Below are positions 1 through 5,058 of a DNA stretch of 6,800 nt, piece after piece. Source of the DNA: Clostridia bacterium (GTDB taxonomy: Bacteria > Bacillota > Clostridia > Oscillospirales > CAG-272); NCBI GenBank assembly GCA_017624795.1, contig JAGAMJ010000166.1, positions 1 to 6,800 of the forward strand, in the 5' to 3' direction. Every line of letters starts with the position of its first letter. Position 1 is the first letter of the stretch. A program made the position numbers and the translations under genes. Below the pieces are notes generated by a model. The model ran no database searches. It was not told the DNA's origin and worked only from the letters and a program-made list of their open reading frames with translations.

Positions 1-254
1 GAAGAAAGAGATGTGAATTATTTGGGGACTATATCGTGGAGCACAACGCAACCGTGCGTGAAGCGGCTCGCAATTTTGGGATCAGCAAAAGCACGGTACA
101 TAAGGACATCACGACTGTTCTGCGCGCGGTCAATCCTTCGTTGTACGAACGTGTTTATGACGTTCTTCAAACAAATAAAGATGAAAGACATCTTCGCGGC
201 GGAGAGGCAACGCGAAAAAAATATTTGAACACAGACAGCAAAAAAGAGGAATAA
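1..254 (+). CDS. spoIIID: Stage III sporulation protein D, transcriptional regulator (5'-truncated by window edge)
   Basis: SpoIIID is a small DNA-binding regulator of the mother cell during sporulation; in Bacillus it switches genes of the SigE and SigK regulons on or off. The open frame is already running at base 3 and ends with TAA at 252-254, giving 83 visible codons. By comparison with B. subtilis SpoIIID from memory, only about five residues are missing. The visible protein has the GDYIV segment, then a helix-turn-helix with the hallmark FGISKSTVHKD, then the conserved RHLRGGEAT motif and a charged C-terminal tail. A GTG at 36 falls inside the conserved YIVEHN segment and is not the start. 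The upstream neighbour is outside the window. No clear terminator with a U-tract follows it. Recognition by motif is strong; the start cannot be seen. Confidence 0.93.
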   Translation, partial: RKRCELFGDYIVEHNATVREAARNFGISKSTVHKDITTVLRAVNPSLYERVYDVLQTNKDERHLRGGEATRKKYLNTDSKKEE

Positions 255-320
255 GGACCTTCACTTTGCTAAAAAAACAAAAAACTCAAAAGAGGCACCC
301 TGATTTTGAAATAGGCATTA

Positions 321-346
321 TTATACAAAATTAAAGTTTTGTATAA
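321..346. repeat. Perfect 10-bp inverted repeat, AT-rich
   Basis: TTATACAAAA at 321-330 is exactly mirrored by TTTTGTATAA at 337-346 around a six-base loop (331-336). It lies 67 bases after the spoIIID stop. On the plus strand it is followed by A residues, not U residues, so it is not a standard terminator in that direction. It could be a protein-binding operator or an RNA hairpin. The inverted repeat itself is directly visible; its function is unknown. Confidence 0.6.
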
Positions 347-412
347 AAAAGGGAACGGAAAAACCCCGGAAAACATGTATATTTTACTTTTGGGCACAAT
401 TGGGGCTTTGAC

Positions 413-426
413 GGGCTGATCAGACC
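413..426. repeat. Imperfect 14-bp palindrome centred on TGATCA
   Basis: The bases read GGGCTGATCAGACC. The palindrome is complete except for one mismatched pair (third base from each end). It sits in the locally GC-richer patch of the spacer, between two direct copies of CTTTTGGG (387-394 and 426-433). It may be an operator-like dyad, but a chance palindrome of this size cannot be excluded. Confidence 0.35.
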
Positions 427-436
427 TTTTGGGAGC

Positions 437-466
437 TTACATTCTTTTTGACGTTAAATTTTTCAT
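437..466 (-). other. Minus-strand mini-ORF of nine codons with a Shine-Dalgarno sequence (doubtful)
   Basis: On the minus strand, AAAGGAG (plus 472-478) stands five bases before an ATG at 466-464. The frame reads MKNLTSKRM and stops at TAA (439-437). After that stop the same frame stays open for 55 further codons to a TAG at 271-269. That stretch starts Pro/Lys-rich (APKRSDQPVKAPIVPK) and becomes hydrophobic and Phe-rich. I recognise no family. It could be a leader peptide, a tiny peptide gene, the remnant of a gene broken by a stop codon, or chance. No good minus-strand promoter is visible upstream: TTGAAG-17-CAAAAT at 517-489 is weak and would leave almost no leader before the ribosome site. 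Confidence 0.18.
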
Positions 467-516
467 AAAAACTCCTTTCGTTTTGTTTATTTTGAATTTT
501 ATTAAAATGACCTTCA

Positions 517-529
517 ATGGACTGTCCAT
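517..529. repeat. Perfect 13-base palindrome (6-1-6)
   Basis: ATGGAC at 517-522 and GTCCAT at 524-529 flank a single central T. The arms are unusually GC-containing for their surroundings. The size and spacing are like operator half-sites, but it lies about 170 bases upstream of the nearest identified promoter, so any regulatory role is inference. Confidence 0.35.
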
Positions 530-555
530 CGTTTTCAAATAAAATTTTCGCTCGT

Positions 556-570
556 ACAGTTCACTGTGAA
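556..570. repeat. Two overlapping short palindromes
   Basis: ACAGT (556-560) and ACTGT (563-567) form a 5-2-5 dyad. TTCAC (560-564) and GTGAA (566-570) form an overlapping 5-1-5 dyad. The two dyads share bases, so only one could form at a time as a nucleic-acid hairpin. They lie 27 bases after the 517-529 palindrome. Function is unknown and chance is possible. Confidence 0.3.
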
Positions 571-630
571 GGGATCGTTCGATTTTTATTTCCAAATTTT
601 TATTGCTTTTTGTTTAGCGGTTTTGCAAAA

Positions 631-646
631 TGTTGATAAGTCAACA
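631..646. repeat. Perfect 6-bp inverted repeat with tetraloop
   Basis: TGTTGA (631-636) and TCAACA (641-646) surround the loop TAAG. It lies about 55 bases upstream of the -35 element of the flavodoxin-like gene, a position compatible with an activator or repressor site. It immediately follows TTTTGCAAAA (621-630), itself a perfect palindrome. The arms are visible; a regulatory role is inference. Confidence 0.35.
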
Positions 647-670
647 AAAGAGAAGTGGATTTTTTGAAAA

Positions 671-719
671 GCAAAGAAATCGTTAAATTTACAAAAAATA
701 TTTGATTTTATTTCTTTGC
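671..719. repeat. Perfect 10-bp inverted repeat overlapping the promoter
   Basis: GCAAAGAAAT at 671-680 is exactly mirrored by ATTTCTTTGC at 710-719. The right arm fills most of the spacer between the -35 (702-707) and -10 (725-730) elements, and the left arm lies about 22 bases upstream of the -35. The centres of the arms are 39 bases apart, close to four helical turns, so a protein dimer or tetramer could contact both on one face. This is a candidate operator for the gene at 778; no regulator is identified. Confidence 0.45.
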
Positions 720-730
720 CGTGTTATAAT
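702..730 (+). promoter_or_regulatory. Sigma-A-type promoter of the flavodoxin-like gene
   Basis: The -35 is TTGATT (702-707) and the -10 is a perfect TATAAT (725-730), with an exact 17-base spacer. A TG at 722-723, one base before the -10, makes it an extended -10 promoter. Transcription would start near 737 and give a leader of roughly 40 bases. The right arm of the 671-719 inverted repeat overlaps the spacer, so this promoter may be regulated. Confidence 0.85.
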
Positions 731-766
731 GAAGAAAAATCATGTTTTTGGCATGAAAGCTTTTTT

Positions 767-773
767 AGGAGGT
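767..773 (+). promoter_or_regulatory. Ribosome binding site fixing the start at 778
   Basis: AGGAGGT sits four to five bases before ATG 778 and about 16 bases before the in-frame ATG at 790. The match and distance favour 778 as the start. It is one of the strongest Shine-Dalgarno sequences in the window, suggesting good expression. Confidence 0.85.
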
Positions 774-777
774 CTTT

Positions 778-1197
778 ATGGCTATCAAAATGCGTGTTCT
801 TCACACCGGCAAGGGTAAGGTCGCCGCTCTGGCACCGATGATCCATCGGGAGTTTCAGCTTGACATCAATGCAACTGACGTGATCCCACCCGCTTATTCC
901 TGCAATAACGAAAGATTGGTGTTTTTGCTGATCTCTTCCAAGGGCTCACTTGAAGATAAGGTCCGTCTGTTCTGCCGTGAGCTGACAAAGGCGCGCGCAC
1001 AGAACGTTGCGCTGCTGATCGACGGCAACGAAGCGGGTGCGAAATGCGTAAAGGATATTTTGGCAGAAGCGGGTGCGAACGTCAAGGACGAGGTCTTCTT
1101 TGTGCAAAGCAGCTTCCTTCCCTTCCTCAATTCCATCAAGGACGAGGAAAAGCAAGCGGTTCTCGCCTGGGCACATCGCATCGTAGATAATCTGTAA
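778..1197 (+). CDS. Uncharacterised flavodoxin-fold-like protein
   Basis: I do not recognise a named function. The 139-residue product has no signal peptide or membrane segment and reads as an alternating beta/alpha protein. It has a first strand (KMRVLHTG, 4-11), a helix, a DVIPPAY segment (34-40), a strong hydrophobic strand (RLVFLLIS, 46-53), a Cys-containing helix (FCRELTKA, 65-72), another strand (NVALLIDGN, 76-84), and two further strand/helix units. This topology suggests a flavodoxin-like fold. The usual FMN phosphate loop (T-x-T-G-x-T type) is replaced by HTGKGK at 9-14, so flavin binding is uncertain. The gene stands alone, with its own extended -10 promoter and a strong terminator. 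That it is a real gene is well supported by signals and codon use; the fold is inferred by eye. Confidence 0.65.
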   Translation: MAIKMRVLHTGKGKVAALAPMIHREFQLDINATDVIPPAYSCNNERLVFLLISSKGSLEDKVRLFCRELTKARAQNVALLIDGNEAGAKCVKDILAEAGANVKDEVFFVQSSFLPFLNSIKDEEKQAVLAWAHRIVDNL

Positions 1198-1208
1198 AAA
1201 CAGCATAG

Positions 1209-1250
1209 AAAAAGACCGTTTTCCGCAAAAGAACGGTCTTTTTTCTTTTT
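1209..1250 (+). terminator. Intrinsic terminator after the flavodoxin-like gene
   Basis: AAAAAGACCGTT (1209-1220) pairs perfectly with AACGGTCTTTTT (1232-1243) around an 11-base loop, followed by a run of T residues broken only by one C (to 1252). It begins 11 bases after the TAA stop. It should end the upstream transcript and insulate it from the operon that follows. Confidence 0.95.
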
Positions 1251-1284
1251 TTGAAAAATCATTGTAAAAATTCCCTTTCCGGTG

Positions 1285-1320
1285 TTGCTCTTTTATAATA
1301 TTTATGTTATAATGTATAAT
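1285..1320 (+). promoter_or_regulatory. Promoter region of the seven-gene operon, with stacked -10 hexamers
   Basis: TTGCTC (1285-1290) and TATAAT (1308-1313) are 17 bases apart, and TG at 1305-1306 gives an extended -10. Two other perfect TATAAT hexamers lie at 1294-1299 and 1315-1320, but their -35 regions are poor. The best start point is near 1320, leaving a leader of about 30 bases. No T-box or attenuator fits in so short a leader, so threonine control by that means is unlikely here. Confidence 0.8.
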
Positions 1321-1351
1321 GATTTTATTTTAATAAAAAGGAAATGCTATA

Positions 1352-2566
1352 ATGAAATACTTTGTTTTAATTCCTGACGGTATGGCAGATGAACCCATTG
1401 AAGCACTTGGCGGTGTGACACCGATGCAAAAGGCAAATAAGCCCTGTATGGACGCCCTTGCCAAGGACGCCGTGGTGGGAACGGTTTCCAACGTTCCAAA
1501 CGGTATGGTCCCGGAAAGCGATACGGCAAATCTCGCCATTCTCTCTTATGATCCTAAGGTCTATTCCAAAGGACGTTCCCCCTTGGAAGCGGTCAGTATG
1601 GGCATTGAAATGCAGCCCGATGAAACTGCTTATCGCTGCAACGTCGTTACTTTAAGCGATGAGGGCGAGGATTACGATGATAAGATCATTTTGGATCATA
1701 GCGCCGACGAGATTACGACAGCCGAGGCGGACGAGTTGATCAAGGCGCTGGAAGCCGAGATGGGCGACGACGTCAAAAAGTTTTATACCGGTATCAGCTA
1801 CCGTCATTGTCTGATCTGGAAAAACGGCAACGACCGCTATGAGTTCAACCGTCCGCACGATATTCTGGGACAGCGCATTGGCGCTTATCTTCCCCGTAAG
1901 GACAACGGCGGGGCTGAATTTTACGATCTGATGCGCCGTAGCTTTGATATTTTGAACCATCACCCCGTCAACGAGGCACGCCGCGCACGCGGCTTGAAGC
2001 CCGCGAACTCCGCTTGGCTCTGGAGCCCCGGTAAAAAACCCCAGCTCCCCTCTTTTGAAGAAAAATGGGGGCTGAAAGGCGCTGTGATATCTGCCGTTGA
2101 TCTGATCAAGGGCATCGGTCTTTGTGCCGGTATGCGCTCGATCGACGTTGAGGGCGCGACCGGAAACGTGCATACCAATTATGCGGGCAAGGCAGATGCC
2201 GCGATCGCGGCGTTCCGTGACGGCTACGAGTACGTTTACGTCCACGTGGAAGCACCCGATGAGTGCGGACACCGCGCGGAGCTTGACAACAAGGTCTTGT
2301 CGGTTGAAAAGATCGATCGCGAGATCCTTTCCCCCGTGCTTACATATCTTCAATCACAAGACGAGCCGTTTAAGATCATGATCCTGCCCGATCACCCAAC
2401 GCCCGTCCGTCTTCGCACGCACACCATCTTCCCCGTTCCCTTTTTGATCTATTCTTCAAACAAGCAGAATAACGGTGTGGATCAGTTCTGCGAGGAAAGC
2501 GCTGCGGCGAAAAACAACTACATCGAAAACGGCTATCTTTTGATGGAAAAACTGATCGAAAAATAA
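1352..2566 (+). CDS. apgM: Archaeal-type cofactor-independent phosphoglycerate mutase family protein, putative homoserine kinase
   Basis: The 404-residue product belongs to the ApgM branch of the alkaline phosphatase superfamily. Visible metal/catalytic motifs are PDGMAD (8-13), ESDTANL with the likely nucleophile Ser56, HVEAPDECGH (298-307, Asp303 and His307), PDHPTP (346-351, Asp347/His348) and RTHT (355-358, His357). True ApgM enzymes interconvert 3- and 2-phosphoglycerate. A bacterial subfamily (TIGR02535 in my memory) is described as proposed homoserine kinase because it occurs with threonine genes where ThrB is absent. Here thrC lies in the same run of genes, which favours the kinase role; that is inference. 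The start is ATG 1352, with AAAAGGAA (1336-1343) about nine bases upstream. It is the first gene of the operon, followed by lepB after a 14-base gap. Family assignment is strong; substrate is not proven. Confidence 0.9.
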   Translation: MKYFVLIPDGMADEPIEALGGVTPMQKANKPCMDALAKDAVVGTVSNVPNGMVPESDTANLAILSYDPKVYSKGRSPLEAVSMGIEMQPDETAYRCNVVTLSDEGEDYDDKIILDHSADEITTAEADELIKALEAEMGDDVKKFYTGISYRHCLIWKNGNDRYEFNRPHDILGQRIGAYLPRKDNGGAEFYDLMRRSFDILNHHPVNEARRARGLKPANSAWLWSPGKKPQLPSFEEKWGLKGAVISAVDLIKGIGLCAGMRSIDVEGATGNVHTNYAGKADAAIAAFRDGYEYVYVHVEAPDECGHRAELDNKVLSVEKIDREILSPVLTYLQSQDEPFKIMILPDHPTPVRLRTHTIFPVPFLIYSSNKQNNGVDQFCEESAAAKNNYIENGYLLMEKLIEK

Positions 2567-2570
2567 GTTT

Positions 2571-2575
2571 GGAGG
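2571..2575 (+). promoter_or_regulatory. Ribosome binding site fixing the lepB start at 2581
   Basis: GGAGG lies five bases before ATG 2581. A TTG at 2569 is in frame but overlaps this site and would have no Shine-Dalgarno sequence of its own, so it is rejected as the start. Confidence 0.85.
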
Positions 2576-2580
2576 ATACT

Positions 2581-3189
2581 ATGCCAAAGGAAAAGAAGAA
2601 TTCTTCTTCCCCCTCCCCCTCTGCCACCCTTTGCGCCGCGGTTTTTGAATACGTAGAAATGTTTGTGCTTGCCGCGGTGACGGTTATTGTTTTGATGACC
2701 TTTGCCTTTCGGCTTTGCGTGGTCAGCGGCCCTTCTATGAACAATACACTGCTCAATGGCGAGCGACTAGTGGTATCCAATCTGTTTTATACGCCAAAGC
2801 AAGGCGACATCATCGTTTTCCATCAGACCAGCGAGATCGACGATCGCTTCAATGAGCCGATCGTAAAGCGCGTGATCGCCACAGGAGGTCAGTTTGTGAA
2901 GATCGATTATGCCGCCGGTAAGCTTTACGTTTCAGATGACGATCTTTTTGCCGAAGATGAAGTGTTGAATGAAACCGATTACGCTTATTTCTCAAATGGC
3001 AAATGGAATGCACACACAGGGTTTGAAGTGTATGAGGTCCCCCAAGGTCACTTGTTCGTGCTTGGTGACAATCGAAACGTTTCGGCAGACAGTCGTGATG
3101 AGCGCGTGGGATTTGTCGATGAGCGCCGCATACTTGGAAAGGTCCTGTTTCGTGTGACGCCCTTTTCCAAGTTTGGAAAGGTGGAATAA
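2581..3189 (+). CDS. lepB: Type I signal peptidase
   Basis: This membrane-bound serine protease removes signal peptides from secreted proteins at the outer face of the cytoplasmic membrane. The 202-residue product has a short Lys/Ser/Pro-rich cytoplasmic N-terminus (2-14). One membrane segment follows at about 24-48. The Ser box SGPSMNNTL has nucleophile Ser52, and KRVIA carries the general-base Lys96. The C-terminal box is GDNRNVSADSR (162-172). Length and single-anchor topology match the Gram-positive SipS/LepB type. It ends two bases before rbgA, and the rbgA Shine-Dalgarno sequence lies inside its last codons. A lepB-rbgA-rnhB order is common in Firmicutes, usually after rplS, which is not present here. 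Confidence 0.95.
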   Translation: MPKEKKNSSSPSPSATLCAAVFEYVEMFVLAAVTVIVLMTFAFRLCVVSGPSMNNTLLNGERLVVSNLFYTPKQGDIIVFHQTSEIDDRFNEPIVKRVIATGGQFVKIDYAAGKLYVSDDDLFAEDEVLNETDYAYFSNGKWNAHTGFEVYEVPQGHLFVLGDNRNVSADSRDERVGFVDERRILGKVLFRVTPFSKFGKVE

Positions 3190-3191
3190 AA

Positions 3192-4061
3192 ATGCCGGCA
3201 GATATCATTCAATGGTTTCCCGGTCATATGGCGAAAACGCGCCGTTTGATGAAGGAAAACCTCAAAAACGTGGACGTGGTGATCGAGCTTTTGGACGCAC
3301 GGATCCCACAAAGCTCCCGCAACCCCGAAATCGAAAAATTGACCGAGGGCAAGCCGCTTGTGACCTTGCTCAACAAGTCTATGCTTGCCGATCCCGACGC
3401 AACCGAACGCTTTTGTGCATACTATAAAAGCAAGGGCGGCGTTTGCCTTGCCGTCGACTGTGTCAGCGGCAAGGGCATGGATAAGCTGATGGGTGCGATC
3501 CGTTCCCTGCTTTCCGATAAGCTGGAGCGTTACGCCCAAAAGGGTATGAACGGTCGCAAGCTCCGTGCGATGGTGGTGGGGATACCCAACGTTGGAAAAT
3601 CCTCGCTCATCAACCGCCTTTGCGGCGGTAAAAAGGCAAAGGTCGAAAACCGCCCCGGCGTTACCCTGACGCCACAGTGGGTGGCGACCTCAATGGGGCT
3701 TGACCTGATGGATATGCCCGGCGTGCTCTGGCCTCGCTTTGATGATCGCAGTACGGGCGAAAATCTTGCCATTACGGGCGCGATCAAGGACGACGTCGTT
3801 GAGATCGAAACCCTTGCCATCGCCCTGTGCCGCAAGCTCCGCCATCAATACCCCGCACTCCTTGCCGCGCGCTATAAATTTGATCCCGAGCAGATTGGGG
3901 ATATGAGCGACGTGGAGCTGTTTGAATTCATTGGCAAAAAACGCGGATTTTTGATCAGCGGCGGCGAGGTCAACACCGAGCGTACCGCCAACACGCTTTT
4001 AGATGAATTTCGCGCCGCGAAGATCGGGCGTATCACGCTTGACGTATTGGAGGGTACTTGA
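3192..4061 (+). CDS. rbgA: Ribosome biogenesis GTPase RbgA (YlqF)
   Basis: RbgA is a GTPase that acts in late maturation of the 50S ribosomal subunit. The 289-residue product, close to the 282 of B. subtilis, shows the circularly permuted order of G motifs. The N-terminal QWFPGHMAK (7-15) includes His12, equivalent to the His9 implicated in catalysis in B. subtilis. The G4 position reads NKSM (61-64), then G5-like DCVSGKG (89-95), G1 GIPNVGKSS (130-138), the G2 Thr in NRPGVT (153-158) and G3 DMPG (174-177). A helical C-terminal domain, presumed to bind rRNA, follows from about 200. The G4 motif lacks the usual Asp (Met64 in its place), though an Asp follows at 67. The start ATG 3192 has AAGGTGG at 3178-3184. 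The stop TGA overlaps the rnhB start as TGATG, implying coupling. Confidence 0.96.
   Translation: MPADIIQWFPGHMAKTRRLMKENLKNVDVVIELLDARIPQSSRNPEIEKLTEGKPLVTLLNKSMLADPDATERFCAYYKSKGGVCLAVDCVSGKGMDKLMGAIRSLLSDKLERYAQKGMNGRKLRAMVVGIPNVGKSSLINRLCGGKKAKVENRPGVTLTPQWVATSMGLDLMDMPGVLWPRFDDRSTGENLAITGAIKDDVVEIETLAIALCRKLRHQYPALLAARYKFDPEQIGDMSDVELFEFIGKKRGFLISGGEVNTERTANTLLDEFRAAKIGRITLDVLEGT
4049..4054 (+). promoter_or_regulatory. Ribosome binding site fixing the rnhB start at 4061
   Basis: GGAGGG lies six bases before ATG 4061, inside the last codons of rbgA. An in-frame TTG at 4058 is only three bases from it and is less likely to be used. The ATG overlaps the rbgA stop by one base. Confidence 0.8.
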
Positions 4062-4660
4062 TGCTGACTTATGAATTAGAAAATGCCTTGATGCAAGAGG
4101 GCTGCAAGCTTGTTTGCGGTGTGGACGAGGCGGGGCGAGGCCCGCTTTGCGGTCCTGTGGTCGCCGCGGCTTGCATCTTGCCCGTTGGTCTTGTTTTAGA
4201 AGGGCTCAACGATTCCAAAAAGCTAAGCGAGAAAAAAAGAGAGCAGCTGTACGACCTCATTTGTGAAAACGCGATCGCCTTTGCTGTGGAGCTTGGCAGC
4301 GTGGAGGAGATCAACGAAACCGATATACTTTCCACCACTCTGCATACGATGCGACGCGCCATTGATGCGCTTGATCCGAAGCCCGATTTTGCGTTGATCG
4401 ACGGAAATATCACCCGTGGCTTCACCTTACCCACCCGTGCCGTGGTGCACGGAGATGCCATCTCGCCAAGTATTGCCGCCGCGTCGATCCTTGCCAAGGT
4501 CACCCGTGACCGCTTGTGTGTGGAATTGGACGCGCAATATCCGCAATACGGTATTGCAAAGCACAAGGGATATGGCACAAAAGCACATATGGACGCCTTG
4601 CGTGAGCACGGTCCCGCGCCCATTTATCGTACGAAATTCATTCGCTTTCTGGACAAATGA
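4061..4660 (+). CDS. rnhB: Ribonuclease HII
   Basis: RNase HII cuts the RNA strand of RNA:DNA hybrids and nicks at single ribonucleotides misplaced in DNA. The 199-residue product has all four acidic catalytic residues: Asp22-Glu23 in VDEAGRGPLCGP, Asp114 in LIDGN, and Asp132 in HGDAISPS. The spacings of 92 and 18 residues are the same as in E. coli RNase HII (16/17, 108, 126). The conserved LNDSKKLS (49-56) and AAASILAKVTRD (139-150) are also present. It starts on the last base of the rbgA stop and overlaps yraN by four bases (ATGA), so it is probably translated as part of a coupled series. Length and motifs are complete. Confidence 0.97.
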   Translation: MLTYELENALMQEGCKLVCGVDEAGRGPLCGPVVAAACILPVGLVLEGLNDSKKLSEKKREQLYDLICENAIAFAVELGSVEEINETDILSTTLHTMRRAIDALDPKPDFALIDGNITRGFTLPTRAVVHGDAISPSIAAASILAKVTRDRLCVELDAQYPQYGIAKHKGYGTKAHMDALREHGPAPIYRTKFIRFLDK

Positions 4661-5058
4661 AGCTGTTTGGTAAAAAGGACATCGGCAATATCGGTGAGCG
4701 TGCCGCGGCGCGCTATTTGCGCAAGCGCGGCTGCCGTATTCTTGCCCGTAATCATTATTGTGGCAAGAACGAATTGGATATTGTCGCACGCGACGGTGCT
4801 TACATCGCGTTTGTTGAAGTCAAAACGCTGACGTTCGATTCCCCCGAAGCGGCAGATCGCCGCCCCTCACTTGCCGTTGATCTGGCAAAGCGCAGACGCA
4901 CGGTTGACGCGGCACGTGCCTATTTACACGAATATCCGACAAAGCTGTGTCCCCGCTTGGACGTGATCGAGGTCTATCTTGATCGCTCAAAGCGTATGAA
5001 GCCCTTTAAGATCCACCATATTCCGAACGCCTTTTTTGCAAACGGCTCGGTACGCTGA
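4657..5058 (+). CDS. yraN: YraN/UPF0102 family protein, predicted nuclease fold
   Basis: The 133-residue product belongs to the widely conserved UPF0102 (YraN) family, whose role is not settled. The fold is related to restriction-endonuclease-type (PD-(D/E)xK, Holliday-junction-resolvase-like) nucleases. Visible motifs are GNIGERAAARYL (10-21, Glu14), NELDIVARDG (38-47, Glu39 and Asp41) and FVEVK (52-56, Glu54 and Lys56), which is the expected acidic/ExK set. The start ATG overlaps the rnhB stop as ATGA. No good Shine-Dalgarno sequence precedes it, so translation probably depends on coupling to rnhB. The rnhB-yraN pairing is common in bacteria and hints at a nucleic-acid job, but that is association only. 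Length is normal. Confidence 0.94.
   Translation: MKLFGKKDIGNIGERAAARYLRKRGCRILARNHYCGKNELDIVARDGAYIAFVEVKTLTFDSPEAADRRPSLAVDLAKRRRTVDAARAYLHEYPTKLCPRLDVIEVYLDRSKRMKPFKIHHIPNAFFANGSVR

Larger units (their letters stand above)
255..777. other. Long AT-rich intergenic spacer between spoIIID and the flavodoxin-like gene
   Basis: This 523-base stretch has no convincing plus-strand gene and no RNA gene family that I recognise. It is much more AT-rich than the flanking genes. It contains perfect short inverted repeats at 321-346, 517-529, 556-570, 631-646 and 671-719, and an imperfect palindrome at 413-426. It also holds a minus-strand mini-ORF at 437-466 and a sigma-A promoter at 702-730. A patch of higher GC lies at about 391-436. 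I see no T-box, known riboswitch core, tRNA or attachment site. The downstream part acts as the promoter region of the next gene; the role of the first 400 bases is unknown. Confidence 0.7.

Noticed and set aside
36..38. GTG as the start of spoIIID
   Set aside because: The frame is open upstream to base 3 and the upstream residues match the conserved N-terminal part of SpoIIID. GTG here encodes the Val of YIV.
321..350. Terminator for spoIIID
   Set aside because: The hairpin is AT-only apart from one pair and is followed by A residues, not a U-tract, on the plus strand.
631..639. DnaA-box-like TTATCAACA on the minus strand, hinting at an origin
   Set aside because: It has one mismatch to the box consensus, is single, and no dnaA, dnaN or box cluster is near. 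The bases are better described as one arm and loop of the 631-646 dyad.
255..777. CRISPR array or insertion-sequence remnant in the spacer
   Set aside because: The inverted repeats differ from one another, there are no regularly spaced direct repeats, and there is no transposase fragment or target duplication.
894..1262. Minus-strand ORF of 122 codons over the flavodoxin-like gene and its terminator
   Set aside because: It would begin inside the terminator region and has no initiation signal. The plus-strand gene has promoter, ribosome site and terminator.
1321..1351. T-box or threonine attenuator upstream of the operon
   Set aside because: The leader after the best promoter is only about 30 bases, too short for a T-box, and no run of Thr codons or terminator hairpin is present.
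1652..2353. Minus-strand ORF of 233 codons
   Set aside because: It lies wholly inside the ApgM-family gene, is antisense to it, resembles no family and has no ribosome binding site. It is a shadow of codon bias in the real gene.
3048..3539. Minus-strand ORF of 163 codons across the lepB/rbgA junction
   Set aside because: Both genes it overlaps have complete catalytic motifs on the plus strand. The antisense reading shows no motif or start signal.
4069..4623. Minus-strand ORF of 184 codons inside rnhB
   Set aside because: Antisense to a fully conserved RNase HII; low-complexity Ser/Ala/Pro-rich reading typical of a shadow frame.
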